Of a stretch of DNA of 42,927 bases, positions 1 through 8,540 are shown piece by piece. Origin of the DNA: Magnetospirillum sp. SS-4. GTDB lineage: Bacteria > Pseudomonadota > Alphaproteobacteria > Rhodospirillales > Magnetospirillaceae. Position 1 is the first letter of the stretch; each line of letters starts with the position of its first letter. The stretch spans positions 157,252 through 200,178 of the forward strand of contig NZ_LR746531.1 in the NCBI RefSeq assembly GCF_902729425.1, written 5' to 3'. The translations under genes and the position numbers were made by a program. Below the pieces are notes generated by a model. It saw only the letters and a list, made by a program, of their open reading frames with translations. It searched no databases and was not told the origin of the DNA.

Positions 1-228
1 GACGACGTCCTGCTGCTGGACCAGCCGGTGGAGGACGTTCCCGCGCCGGAGCCGGTTCCCGCCAGCGACGAGGACGAGGACGAGGACGACGTCCTGCTGC
101 TGGACCAGCCGGTGGAGGACGTTCCCGCGCCGGAGCCGGTTCCCGCCAGCGACGAGGACGAGGACGAGGACGACGTCCTGCTGCTGGACCAGCCGGTGGA
201 GGACGTTCCCGCGCCGGAGCCGGCCCCC
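1..228 (+). repeat. 84-bp in-frame tandem repeat, about 2.7 copies visible
   Basis: Units begin at 1, 85 and 169 with GACGACGTCCTGCTGCTGG and are essentially identical until about base 225, where the third copy diverges. 84 bp equals 28 codons, so copy-number change would keep the frame. The array runs off the left edge, so its full length is unknown. Confidence 0.95.
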
Positions 229-1260
229 GTTCATGACGCGGTTTCTGCCGATCAGGATCTGCTGCAACAGGTTCTGGACGCCCTGACCCTCCAGAATGCG
301 GCGACCCTGGGCGAGGACGCGAAGGAGCCGGAAAGAGAGACCGGTATCCTGCTGCGACAGGTCCTGGCGGCGTTGACGGTGACATCGCAGGTCGATCTTC
401 CGGTCGGGCCCGCCCCCGTAACGGCATCTCCCGCCGATGACGACGATGACGACGACGACGTCCTGCTGCTGGGAGACGCCGAACTGGCCGTGGCATCGGC
501 GGATATGACCCGCGCCGAAATGACGGCGCTGATCGCGGCCGCGACCCCCGACGGGGCTGGCACCCTGGAATTGCCGGCCCGCCTGGATTCGCTGGCGCGC
601 CTGTTGCAAACCCCCTCGAACGATTTCGCCGCCCAGGATCTGCTGCACGAATGCTGGCCCAGGGGCAGCCGCGACGTGACCTGCCGCGCCCTGCTGGCCG
701 TCGCCATGAATCTCAGCCGCAATTTCGGCATGCCGGGCAAGCTGCCCATGGCCGCCACCAAGGCGTGGCGCATGCTGGATTCCGCCACGTTCCAGGCTGC
801 CATGGCCGCTCGGCTTGCCGCCATCGGCGACTTCATCACCGCCTGGCAGAAATCGCAATACACCTTCCTGTCGCTTGATTTCGCCGAGATCGAACTGATC
901 GAGCATTTGTTCGAATCCCTGCACCCCGGCCACAATATCGAATTGCTGGCCTCGATCATGAACTTCAAGGTCATGTCCGGGCGCCGCATCGGGTTGCTCC
1001 GCCGCATTCCGGTCCATGCCCGCATGGCGGTCGAGGAGATGGGAGTGTCCAATCGTGACCAGGCCCTGATTCACTTGGCGCACGTCAAGGCGCTGCTGGC
1101 CCGGATCGCCGATCCTGGCGGCTTTCCCCCCATCGTCGAGGCGGCGTCCCGCGCCTTGATCGAGATGGAGAGGCTGATGAAGAATGTCGCCAACCCGCCC
1201 CAGCCCCAGGACGCCCACCGCCCCGAGGGGCTGAGCGGCCTGCCGCTGGCCCGGCTGTGA
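1..1260 (+). CDS. Unrecognised protein with acidic 28-residue repeats, 5' end outside the window
   Basis: The reading frame is open from base 1, so the true start lies left of the window; the in-frame GTG at 28 sits inside a repeat and is not a convincing start. The first 75 or so residues are tandem copies of a 28-residue unit rich in Asp, Glu and Pro, each ending in DDVLLLDQP. A degenerate fifth-like copy (eight Asp, then VLLLGD) occurs near 436-476. The rest, from about base 595 to 1180, is a mostly helical globular domain that is clearly related to the N-terminal half of the protein at 27761-29659: shared segments include AWRMLD, WQKSQ, IELIE, FES and LRRIP. I do not recognise the family. 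A small Cys-rich gene follows 22 bp downstream. Codon use is high-GC3 like the neighbours, so this is coding. Confidence 0.85.
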   Translation, partial: DDVLLLDQPVEDVPAPEPVPASDEDEDEDDVLLLDQPVEDVPAPEPVPASDEDEDEDDVLLLDQPVEDVPAPEPAPVHDAVSADQDLLQQVLDALTLQNAATLGEDAKEPERETGILLRQVLAALTVTSQVDLPVGPAPVTASPADDDDDDDDVLLLGDAELAVASADMTRAEMTALIAAATPDGAGTLELPARLDSLARLLQTPSNDFAAQDLLHECWPRGSRDVTCRALLAVAMNLSRNFGMPGKLPMAATKAWRMLDSATFQAAMAARLAAIGDFITAWQKSQYTFLSLDFAEIELIEHLFESLHPGHNIELLASIMNFKVMSGRRIGLLRRIPVHARMAVEEMGVSNRDQALIHLAHVKALLARIADPGGFPPIVEAASRALIEMERLMKNVANPPQPQDAHRPEGLSGLPLARL

Positions 1261-1282
1261 CCGGAACCGGAGCAACGCCATC

Positions 1283-1480
1283 ATGAGCGGCTGGAGCTGC
1301 GTTCACGACGACCACGGCACCTGCACCAGGGTCGCCGGCCGCCCCTGCGATCCCGGCATGAAGGGATGCGTCCTCGCCGGCCGCTTCCGCTTCACCAACC
1401 CGGCCAAGAACCGCCGTCCCCCCCGCGCCGAGGAGGTAGGAGACGGGGGGAAGGAGACCCCACCCGAAACGGCGGGCTAA
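1283..1480 (+). CDS. Small Cys-rich protein, unrecognised
   Basis: A 65-residue ORF starting with ATG, with GGAG at 1267-1270 as a somewhat distant ribosome site. The N-terminal 35 residues hold four Cys and two His (CVHDDHGTC, RPCDPG, KGCVL), which could bind a metal or form disulfides. The C-terminal part is charged and probably disordered. Codon use is strongly high-GC3, as in real genes here. It follows the acidic-repeat gene by 22 bp and may be co-transcribed with it. I do not know its function. It could be a chance ORF, but the codon use and Cys pattern argue against that. Confidence 0.55.
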   Translation: MSGWSCVHDDHGTCTRVAGRPCDPGMKGCVLAGRFRFTNPAKNRRPPRAEEVGDGGKETPPETAG

Positions 1481-1510
1481 ACATCAACCCCACCATTCGC
1501 TGCATAGGCA

Positions 1511-1540
1511 TTGACGGCCGTGCGGGGGATGAGGTTTATT
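1511..1540 (+). promoter_or_regulatory. Candidate sigma-70 promoter for the chemotaxis gene
   Basis: TTGACG at 1511-1516 is followed after 18 bp by TTTATT at 1535-1540, some 65 bp before the ATG at 1606. The match is fair, the spacing is slightly long, and no other signal supports it. Confidence 0.3.
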
Positions 1541-1605
1541 GCGAAGTGTGATGAAAAGCGCTCGTCAGAAGCGTGGTCAATATCGCGCGGTTCAGGGAGA
1601 CTATA

Positions 1606-3018
1606 ATGGCAGGTCAAGACGTCGGGGCGACCCCGGCGGCGGGTGGGGCTGATTCGTTCGCCACCGAGGTACTGAAGAAGATCGACAGCCTCAGCCTGGA
1701 GGTCGCCGACATCGCCGGCACCATGGACGGGCTGACCCGCTTCGTCAAACATCAGGAAGAGCTGTTCTCGCACCTGAAATCCGTGGCGCACGCCATGGCC
1801 GACACCATCGGCCTGATCGACGAGGCCGGGCGGGAAACGCGCGCCATCACCCTGGAGGCCGGGCGACAATCCTCGGACTCGCTCCATACCATCGACGCGG
1901 CCCTGTCGGGGGTCAACCGGCTGGTGGGGGCGGTGCAGGGGATCGAGGAGCAACTGGAGGATCTGGAAGGCGCGCTGGGCGAGGTCAGCACCATGTCGCG
2001 CAATATCCAGAAGATCGCCCGCCAGACCAACCTGCTGGCGCTGAACGCCACCATCGAGGCCGCCCGCGCCGGCGAGGCCGGCAAGGGCTTCGCCGTGGTC
2101 GCCACCGAGGTCAAGACCCTGGCCCGCCAGACCGCCGACGTGACGGTCGGCATCGACACCACCGTCCACAAGCTGTCCGGTTCGGTCACCGAACTGATCG
2201 AATCGTCGACCGACACCCTGAAGATGGCCGATTCGGTGGGATCGGGGGTCGGCGTCATCAACAACGCCGTCTCGGTGTTCGGCCAGGCCATCAACACCGT
2301 GGAAGGCAAGGTCGGCGACATCTCGCAGGCGGCGTCGCAATCCCTGTCCCAATGCGGCGAGGTGATCGGCGAGATCGACAAGTTCTTCGAAGGCATCGCC
2401 ATGACCAGCGAAAGCCTGGTGAAGGCGGACGAACGCATCGCCTCGCTGCTGGACAATTCCGAGGAACTGATGGGCTATATCGCCGCCTCGGGTTTCCGCA
2501 CGGCCGACACCCCCTTCATCGAGACCATCCAGGAGACGGCGCGGCGGATCGGGGCGACCTTCGAGGACGCCGTCGCCAAGAACCGCATTTCCATGGCCGA
2601 CCTGTTCGACGAGACCTATGTCCCCATCGCCAACACCAACCCGCAGCAGCATGTCACCCGGTTCGCCGCCTTCACCGACGAGGTGCTGCCCCAGTTCCAG
2701 GAAGCCAACCTGACCTTCGACGAGCGCGTGGCCTATTGCGTCACCTGCGACCGCAACGGCTATATCGCCACCCACATCAAGAAGGTGTCGCAGCCCCAGG
2801 GGCCGGACCCGGTGTGGAACAACGCCAATTGCCGCAACCGCCGTATCTTCAACGACCGCACCGGCCTCAGCGCCGGACGCAACACCAAGCCGTTCCTGCT
2901 CCAGACCTATCGCCGCGACATGGGCGGCGGCAAGTTCGTCATGATGAAGGACGTTTCGGCCCCCATCTTCGTCCAGGGACGCCATTGGGGCGGCGTGCGC
3001 TTCGGCTATCGCATCTGA
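1606..3018 (+). CDS. Soluble methyl-accepting chemotaxis protein with C-terminal sensor domain
   Basis: The protein is 470 residues when read from ATG 1606, which has GGGAGA at 1595-1600 five bases upstream; a GTG 33 bp earlier lacks such a site. There is no signal peptide or membrane segment, so it should act in the cytoplasm. The central coiled coil carries the MCP signalling hairpin at about residues 135-180 ([20 protein letters not shown], then [12 protein letters not shown]), which binds CheA and CheW. The last 150 residues form a separate module ([45 protein letters not shown]) of the PAS/Cache-like kind found at the C terminus of many alphaproteobacterial MCPs. That part is recalled from family resemblance, and its ligand is unknown. 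The module contains two Cys (CVTC) and an NCRNRR segment. Confidence 0.93.
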   Translation: MAGQDVGATPAAGGADSFATEVLKKIDSLSLEVADIAGTMDGLTRFVKHQEELFSHLKSVAHAMADTIGLIDEAGRETRAITLEAGRQSSDSLHTIDAALSGVNRLVGAVQGIEEQLEDLEGALGEVSTMSRNIQKIARQTNLLALNATIEAARAGEAGKGFAVVATEVKTLARQTADVTVGIDTTVHKLSGSVTELIESSTDTLKMADSVGSGVGVINNAVSVFGQAINTVEGKVGDISQAASQSLSQCGEVIGEIDKFFEGIAMTSESLVKADERIASLLDNSEELMGYIAASGFRTADTPFIETIQETARRIGATFEDAVAKNRISMADLFDETYVPIANTNPQQHVTRFAAFTDEVLPQFQEANLTFDERVAYCVTCDRNGYIATHIKKVSQPQGPDPVWNNANCRNRRIFNDRTGLSAGRNTKPFLLQTYRRDMGGGKFVMMKDVSAPIFVQGRHWGGVRFGYRI

Positions 3019-3037
3019 CGAGTGCGTTCTTGCCGGC

Positions 3038-3066
3038 CCCGCCATCTCCAACGTGGGGATGGCGGG
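3038..3066 (+). terminator. Stem-loop after the chemotaxis gene
   Basis: CCCGCCATC at 3038-3046 pairs with GATGGCGGG at 3058-3066, and the stem continues inward by three more pairs around an AACGT loop. It lies about 20 bp past the MCP stop. No T tract follows, so it may be a weak terminator or an RNA-stabilising hairpin. Confidence 0.45.
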
Positions 3067-3124
3067 CGGCCGCGCCCGGAGGTATGATGGCGGGGTAGGC
3101 ATGCAGTCCGCAGGGAGGCCCGCC

Positions 3125-3826
3125 ATGACGACCAATATCCTTTCCGTGATCTCCGCAATGGCCGAAGTCGCGACGGTCCCCCGCGAGGCCGAACACGCCC
3201 GCCCGCGCCAGCCCGTCATCACCATGTCGCGCGACTTCGGATCGGGCGGCGACATCATCGCCACCCGCCTGTGCCAGCGCCTCAAACTGCCGATTTACGA
3301 CGAGGATCTGTTGCAGCAGGTCGCCGCCCGCCTTGATGACGACCCCGCCATCGTGCGAATGCTGGACGAGGGATTCGGCCGCGCCAAGGACATGTGGCTC
3401 TACCGCCTGTTCTCGGGCAAGGACATCAGTCCCGACGCCTACCGCGATACCCTGATCAAGGTGGTGATGAGCCTGGGCCGCCTGGGCGGCGTCATCGTCG
3501 GGCGCGGCGCCCATGTCATCCTGGCCGAGGAATGCGCGCTCCGCGTGCGGGTGGCCGGATCGCCCGAGGCCTGCGCCAAGCGCCTGACGTCCGGCGGACG
3601 CGGCGACGAGGCCGCCGTGCTGGCCCAGGCGCGGGAAGTCAACCACCGTCGCGGCAAGTTCGTGTGGGAGGTGTTCAACTCCCGCCTGTCCGACGCCAAC
3701 GCCTTCGACATCACCATCAACACCGACAGGATGGAGGATTTCGAGGATGTGGTCGACATGATCGTGGTGATGGCCACCGCCGTTCACAGCGGCCGGGTCC
3801 TGCGCGGCGATCTCAAGAAAACCTGA
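3125..3826 (+). CDS. Cytidylate-kinase-like P-loop protein
   Basis: The protein is 233 residues from ATG 3125, which has GGGAGG at 3113-3118 six bases upstream. The fold is recognisable from SRDFGSGGDIIATRL at about residues 36-50, the variant P-loop of the cytidylate-kinase-like family (related to Cmk and AAA_26), followed by IYDEDLLQQVA and VGRGAHVIL. True Cmk proteins have a GPSGSGKS P-loop and a CMP-binding insert; here GSGG replaces GSGKS and there is no obvious insert, so the substrate is uncertain. Proteins of this family are usually annotated only as cytidylate kinase-like. It is followed after seven bases by the SPOR lipoprotein and probably shares its transcript. Confidence 0.85.
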   Translation: MTTNILSVISAMAEVATVPREAEHARPRQPVITMSRDFGSGGDIIATRLCQRLKLPIYDEDLLQQVAARLDDDPAIVRMLDEGFGRAKDMWLYRLFSGKDISPDAYRDTLIKVVMSLGRLGGVIVGRGAHVILAEECALRVRVAGSPEACAKRLTSGGRGDEAAVLAQAREVNHRRGKFVWEVFNSRLSDANAFDITINTDRMEDFEDVVDMIVVMATAVHSGRVLRGDLKKT

Positions 3827-3833
3827 CCCGGAG

Positions 3834-4811
3834 ATGACACCAGGGATGGGATACCGGGGGGGGCTGCTGGCGACAATGATGGCCGTCCTGGCGGCCTGTG
3901 GCGGCGACGTCAGGGGCATCGCCCCGCCGGAACAGTCTTGGCCGCCGCCGCCGCCGCCCATGCCGGCGGCGGTGGTGGACAGGCCGGAACCCCGTCATGT
4001 CCGGATCGAGCCCCCCGCCGCCATCGCCTCCGACCCCGAGGCGCAGCGTTTCTTCGCCCTGCGCCGTCTGGTGGAGGACGGGCTGGTGGCGGCGGACGAC
4101 GCCGACCAGCGGCGCGCCGCCAATCTGGGCGCCCTGCTGCCCTATTCCGCCCCGCCACCCGCCGCCGGACTGGCGCGGCCGGCGCCGCTCCAGGATATCG
4201 CCGACCGTCTGATCCACCTGAGCGAGGGTGAGGGTATGCCCGCCGTCGCCGCAATCGGCGAGAGGGATTTCCTGCTGGACGGCCTGTTGCCGAAGGCTCC
4301 CAAGACCAGGGCCGGGCCGGCCGTGATCGCCCCCGCCGCCCTCCGCCTGGGACGCGAGCGGGTGGAAACCCTGGCCCGCCTGCGACTGGTCGATCACGAC
4401 GAATTCAACCGGGAAGCGGCCAGCATCGAACGCAACCAGCAGATTCTGGCGGCGGCGCCGCCGCCACCGCCACCGCCGCCACCCAAGAAGCCGGTGCGCA
4501 AGAAACCCACCGCCCCGCCGGTCAAGCCGGGCGATGTCCCCGGCGGCGCCCAACCTCTCAGCGGCAGCGGGCCGGTGGGCGTCCATCTTCTGTCCATGGC
4601 GTCTGATTCCCTGACCGACAAGGCGGTGGACGCCCTGAAGAAGGAATTTCCGGAACTGGCGGCCCTGGCCTTCAAGGCGGTCAAGACCACCATTCCCGAA
4701 CTGGGGACCACCTACCGCCTGCTGGCCGGCCCCATGTCCGCCGCCGAGGCCGAGCAGATGTGCAAGGCCCTGCGCGCCAAGGGGCAATCCTGCGCCGTCA
4801 GCGGATATTGA
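3834..4811 (+). CDS. SPOR-domain lipoprotein
   Basis: The protein is 325 residues from ATG 3834; a second ATG at 3846 is four codons downstream and better spaced from GGAG at 3830-3833, so the start is ambiguous. Residues 1-22 form a short lipoprotein signal ending in the lipobox LAAC, so the mature protein should begin with a lipidated Cys. Two runs of six or more prolines (near 3941 and 4459) mark flexible linkers. The C-terminal 80 residues (VHLLSMAS, YRLLAGPMSAAEAEQMCKAL, CAVSGY) look like a SPOR domain, which binds denuded septal peptidoglycan. The middle region is unrecognised. A role in envelope or division-site biology is inferred from the SPOR domain only. Confidence 0.8.
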   Translation: MTPGMGYRGGLLATMMAVLAACGGDVRGIAPPEQSWPPPPPPMPAAVVDRPEPRHVRIEPPAAIASDPEAQRFFALRRLVEDGLVAADDADQRRAANLGALLPYSAPPPAAGLARPAPLQDIADRLIHLSEGEGMPAVAAIGERDFLLDGLLPKAPKTRAGPAVIAPAALRLGRERVETLARLRLVDHDEFNREAASIERNQQILAAAPPPPPPPPPKKPVRKKPTAPPVKPGDVPGGAQPLSGSGPVGVHLLSMASDSLTDKAVDALKKEFPELAALAFKAVKTTIPELGTTYRLLAGPMSAAEAEQMCKALRAKGQSCAVSGY

Positions 4812-4950
4812 CCATTATTGGCGGATGGCAAGCCGCCTTGGGGTTGCCAATTTCCCCCGGCCGTGACTGGATGGGCGGGAACGAGACGTCCCCCCGCCGC
4901 CGCGACCAGTCCCCCCCGACTTTGCCGCCCGACACCGTGAAAGACAGATC

Positions 4951-6258
4951 ATGACCCCCGCCGCCCGCCTCCAGGCCGCCATCGAAGTCCTGACCGAAAT
5001 CGAGAAATCGGCCCGGCCGGCCGATTCGGCCGCCGCCGCCTATTTCCGCGAGCGTCGCTATATCGGCTCGGGCGACCGCCGCGCCATCGCCGAGGTGGTC
5101 TGGCGGGTGCTGCGCCGCAAGGCCCGCATCGACTGGTGGCTGGAACGCCTGGACCATCCCGAGCGCGGCCACGCCCGCGCCCGCGTCCTGGCCGACATGG
5201 CGTTCGAAGGAATCAGGCCGGAGCCCGACCTGTTCAAGGGGCCGCATTCCGCCTATCCGCCTGAACCGCCGGAACGCCGGGTCATCGACATGCTGCTGGA
5301 ACTGAAGTCGCAGTTCCACCGCGACATGCCCCCCCATGTGCGCGGCGAATATCCGGAATGGCTGACGCCGCGCCTGTCGGCGCTGTACGGGGACCGGCTG
5401 GTGGACGAGATGGGGGCCATGCGCGACGAGGCGCCGCTGGACCTGCGGGTCAACAGCCTGAAGGCGACGCGCGATCAGGCCATCGGCGCCCTGGCCAGGG
5501 ACAAGCTGCGCATCCAGGCCACGCCGACGCCGCTGTCGCCGCTGGGCCTGCGGCTGAAGCGCCGGGTGCCGCTGGTACAGGTGCAGGCCTGGCGCGACGG
5601 CCTGGTGGAGGTCCAGGACGAGGGCTCGCAGCTGGTGGCGCTGCTGGCCGACGCCCGCCCCGGCATGGCGGTGGTCGATTACTGCGCCGGGGCCGGCGGC
5701 AAGACCCTGTGTCTCGCCGCAGCCATGGAGAACAAGGGAAGGCTGGTGGCCTGCGACGTCGCCGAATGGCGGGTCGACCGCGCCGGCGACCGCCTGCGCC
5801 GCGCCGGCGTCCACAACGTCACCAAGCGGGTGATCGAGGGCGAGGCCGACAAATGGATCAAGCGTTCCGCCGCCAGCTTCGACCGGGTGCTGGTCGACGC
5901 GCCCTGTACCGGAACCGGGACCTGGCGCCGCAATCCCGACGCCAAGTGGCAGTTGGGCGAGACCGACCTGCTGGAACTGGTGGAACGCCAGAAGGCGATC
6001 CTGGCCAGCGCCGCCCGCCTGACCCGGCCGGGCGGCCGGCTGATCTACGCCACCTGCTCGCTGCTGACCGAGGAGAACGAGGATCAGGTGGCGGCCTTCC
6101 TCGCCGCCCATCCCGAATACAAGGTGGTGCCGGCGCCCGAATTGTGGGCCGCCATCATCGGCACACCCTGCCCGGTGCCGGGGCCGTATCTGCGCCTGTC
6201 GCCGCTCGTCCACGGCACCGACGGCTTCTTCGGCGCGGTGCTGGAAAAGGCGGCGTAG
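4951..6258 (+). CDS. RsmB/NOP-family RNA cytosine-C5 methyltransferase
   Basis: The protein is 435 residues. It transfers a methyl group from SAM to a cytosine in RNA, most likely 16S rRNA as for RsmB. The SAM-binding motif I VVDYCAGAGGKT lies near residue 241. The two catalytic-type Cys are present in DAPCTGTGTWRRNPD (about residue 321) and YATCS (about residue 369), as expected for the m5C RNA methyltransferase family. The N-terminal 150 residues replace the NusB-like domain of classical RsmB with a shorter helical region, so the exact target base is not assured. It converges on rsmE, with only seven bases between the two stops. No strong ribosome site precedes the ATG. Confidence 0.92.
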   Translation: MTPAARLQAAIEVLTEIEKSARPADSAAAAYFRERRYIGSGDRRAIAEVVWRVLRRKARIDWWLERLDHPERGHARARVLADMAFEGIRPEPDLFKGPHSAYPPEPPERRVIDMLLELKSQFHRDMPPHVRGEYPEWLTPRLSALYGDRLVDEMGAMRDEAPLDLRVNSLKATRDQAIGALARDKLRIQATPTPLSPLGLRLKRRVPLVQVQAWRDGLVEVQDEGSQLVALLADARPGMAVVDYCAGAGGKTLCLAAAMENKGRLVACDVAEWRVDRAGDRLRRAGVHNVTKRVIEGEADKWIKRSAASFDRVLVDAPCTGTGTWRRNPDAKWQLGETDLLELVERQKAILASAARLTRPGGRLIYATCSLLTEENEDQVAAFLAAHPEYKVVPAPELWAAIIGTPCPVPGPYLRLSPLVHGTDGFFGAVLEKAA

Positions 6259-6265
6259 GGGCGCC

Positions 6266-7009
6266 CTACCCCCTCGGCCCCCGCCTGCCGTCGCCGGCTG
6301 CCGCCTGCCACACCGCCAGGGCGGCGATGGCGGCGGTCTCGGCCCGCAGGATGCGCGGCCCCAGGCCGACCGGCCGCACGAAGGGCAGCGACAGCAGCAG
6401 GCGGCGTTCCGACGGATCGAAGCCGCCTTCCGGTCCGATCAGCAGGGCGGCCGGGCCGCCCGACGCCGCCTCGGCCAGGGGCGTTCCGCCGCCGCCCTCG
6501 TCGAGGAACAGCAATGTCCGGCCGGCGGGCCAGCCGGCCAGCACCTTGTCCAGGGCGGCCGGTTCGGCAAGTTCGGGCACGCTCAGGCGCTCGCATTGCT
6601 CGGAGGCCTCGATCAGGTGGGCGCGCAGGCGCCCGGTATTGACCCGGCCGGCATTGGTGCGGCGGGTGAACACCGGCCACAGCCGCGACACCCCCAGTTC
6701 CGCCGCCTTCTCCGCCACCAGATCGGTGCGGTCGCGCTTCAAGGGCGCCGCCAGCAGCCACAAATCGGGCTCCGGCTCCTGGGGCCGCGTCGCCTTCTCC
6801 GGCACCAACGCGGCACCCGACTTGGCGAGCGAGGCGATACGGGCGCTCCACTCGCCGTCGCGGCCGTTGAACAGCAGCACGCTTTCGCCGGTTTCCGCCC
6901 GCATCACCGAGGCGAGGTAATGAGTCTGGTCGCGATCGAGCGCCACCGCCACCCCGGTTTCCAGGGGGACGGGGACGAACAGGCGGAAGCGGGGACGGGG
7001 CTCGGTCAT
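6266..7009 (-). CDS. rsmE: 16S rRNA (uracil-1498-N3)-methyltransferase RsmE
   Basis: The protein is 247 residues, the normal length for RsmE, a SPOUT-class SAM-dependent enzyme that methylates N3 of U1498 in 16S rRNA. The N-terminal part (RFRLFVP, HYLASVMR) is the PUA-like RNA-binding domain. The C-terminal trefoil-knot region carries the diagnostic LLIGPEGGF (residues 189-197) and LGPRILRAETA (residues 216-226). ATG at 7009 is preceded on its strand by AAGGAATTC. It diverges from def, leaving about 100 bp for both promoters. Confidence 0.96.
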   Translation of the reverse strand: MTEPRPRFRLFVPVPLETGVAVALDRDQTHYLASVMRAETGESVLLFNGRDGEWSARIASLAKSGAALVPEKATRPQEPEPDLWLLAAPLKRDRTDLVAEKAAELGVSRLWPVFTRRTNAGRVNTGRLRAHLIEASEQCERLSVPELAEPAALDKVLAGWPAGRTLLFLDEGGGGTPLAEAASGGPAALLIGPEGGFDPSERRLLLSLPFVRPVGLGPRILRAETAAIAALAVWQAAAGDGRRGPRG

Positions 7010-7110
7010 GAATTCCTTCTACTCCGGCGGCCGATCCCAGGGAAGCACGCTTGACGATGGGCCGGCCCCGGCCTATGTCGGAAGCTGATATCGTGACGAA
7101 GGTTTCCGCC

Positions 7111-7629
7111 ATGGCCGTGCTGCCCATCCTGACCGCTCCCGATCCGATCCTCAAGACCAAGGCCAAGCGGGTCGAAGCGGTGGACGACCGCATCCGTGCC
7201 CTGATGGCCGACATGCTGGACACCATGTACCATGCCCCCGGCATCGGCCTCGCCGCGCCGCAGGTGGGCGTGCTGGACCGGGTGATCGTCATGGATATCG
7301 GCAAGACCGAGGAGACCCGCGCCCCCCTGCGCATGATCAATCCCGAGATCACCTGGGCGTCGGAGCAGGACAACACCTACGAGGAAGGCTGCCTGTCGGT
7401 GCCCAGCCATTATTCCACCGTGGTCCGCCCCGCCGAGATCAGGGTCCGCTATCTGGACGAGGCCGGCTCGGCCAAGGAACTCCATGCCGACGGCCTGCTG
7501 GCCACCGTCATCCAGCACGAGATGGATCACCTGGACGGGGTCTTGTTCATCGATCACATCTCGTCGCTGAAGCGCAACATGATCCTGCGCAAGCTGCTGA
7601 AAGCCAAGAAGGAGGCGGCCGAATCATGA
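7111..7629 (+). CDS. def: Peptide deformylase
   Basis: The protein is 172 residues when read from ATG 7111, with GAAGG at 7098-7102 eight bases upstream; this gives the usual family N terminus ([12 protein letters not shown]). In-frame starts at 7075 (ATG) and 7051 (TTG) would only add a non-conserved tail. The enzyme removes the N-formyl group from nascent proteins. All three metallo-active-site motifs are intact: GIGLAAPQ (44-51), EGCLSVP (92-98, with metal-binding Cys94) and HEMDH (136-140). The stop overlaps the start of fmt by four bases, so deformylase and formyltransferase are translationally coupled, a very common arrangement. Confidence 0.97.
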   Translation: MAVLPILTAPDPILKTKAKRVEAVDDRIRALMADMLDTMYHAPGIGLAAPQVGVLDRVIVMDIGKTEETRAPLRMINPEITWASEQDNTYEEGCLSVPSHYSTVVRPAEIRVRYLDEAGSAKELHADGLLATVIQHEMDHLDGVLFIDHISSLKRNMILRKLLKAKKEAAES

Positions 7630-8540
7630 AGCTGGTGTTCATGGGGACGCCGGACTTCGCGGTGCCGATCCTGGAATCGCTGGTCGAGGCCGGCCACCGG
7701 GTGGCGGCGGTCTACAGCCAGCCGCCACGCCCGGCCGGGCGCGGCCACAAGGAGCAGCTTTCGCCGGTTCACGCCCGCGCCGCCCATCTCGGCATCCTGG
7801 TCCGCACCCCGACCAGCCTGAGGACGGCGGAGGCGCAGGCCGAGTTCGCCGCCCTGGAAGCCGACGCGGCGGTGGTGGCCGCCTATGGCCTGATCCTGCC
7901 CAAGGCGATCCTCGACGCGCCTCGGCTGGGCTGCGTCAACGTTCACGCCTCGCTGCTGCCGCGCTGGCGCGGCGCCGCGCCGATTCAACGGGCCATCCTG
8001 GCCGGCGACGCCGAGACCGGCGTCACCATCATGCGGATGGACGTCGGCCTCGACACCGGCCCCATGCTGATCAGGGAGAGCATCCTGCTGCTGCCCGACG
8101 CCACCGCGTCGTGGCTGCACGACATGCTGGCGGCCATGGGATCGCGCCTGATCCTGCCGGCGCTGGAGGGGCTGGACGAGGGCACCCTGGCGGCGGTGCC
8201 GCAGCCGGAAGACGGCGTCACCTACGCCCGCAAGCTGAGCAAGGACGAAGGCCGCCTGGACTGGAACCGCCCGGCGGCCGAACTGGAGCGCATGGTGCGC
8301 GCCCTCAACCCCTGGCCCGGCGTGTGGTTCGCCCTGGGTCCCGAGCGCGTCAAGGTGCTGGAAGCGGTCATGACTCCGGCCGACGGCGCGCCGGGCACCG
8401 TGCTCGACGAGCGGCTGACGATCGCCTGCGGCCGCTACGCCCTGAGGCCGGTCCGGGTGCAGCGGGCCGGCAAGGCCCCCATGACCGCCGCCGAGATGCT
8501 GCGCGGCCATGCCATCCCCAAGGGAACGGTCCTGGGCTGA
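7626..8540 (+). CDS. fmt: Methionyl-tRNA formyltransferase
   Basis: The protein is 304 residues. It formylates Met-tRNA(fMet) using 10-formyl-tetrahydrofolate. The N-terminal catalytic domain shows [11 protein letters not shown] at residues 6-16, the [17 protein letters not shown] segment near residue 107 with the catalytic Asn and His, and [11 protein letters not shown] carrying the catalytic Asp near residue 145. The C-terminal 100 residues are the OB-fold tRNA-binding domain ([19 protein letters not shown]). The start ATG overlaps the def stop, and the fmt stop overlaps the truA ATG. Confidence 0.97.
   Translation: MKLVFMGTPDFAVPILESLVEAGHRVAAVYSQPPRPAGRGHKEQLSPVHARAAHLGILVRTPTSLRTAEAQAEFAALEADAAVVAAYGLILPKAILDAPRLGCVNVHASLLPRWRGAAPIQRAILAGDAETGVTIMRMDVGLDTGPMLIRESILLLPDATASWLHDMLAAMGSRLILPALEGLDEGTLAAVPQPEDGVTYARKLSKDEGRLDWNRPAAELERMVRALNPWPGVWFALGPERVKVLEAVMTPADGAPGTVLDERLTIACGRYALRPVRVQRAGKAPMTAAEMLRGHAIPKGTVLG

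Noticed and set aside
1477-3285. A 602-codon open frame on the minus strand opposite the chemotaxis gene
   Set aside because: It mirrors the high-GC codon pattern of the plus-strand MCP, has no family features and is a shadow frame.
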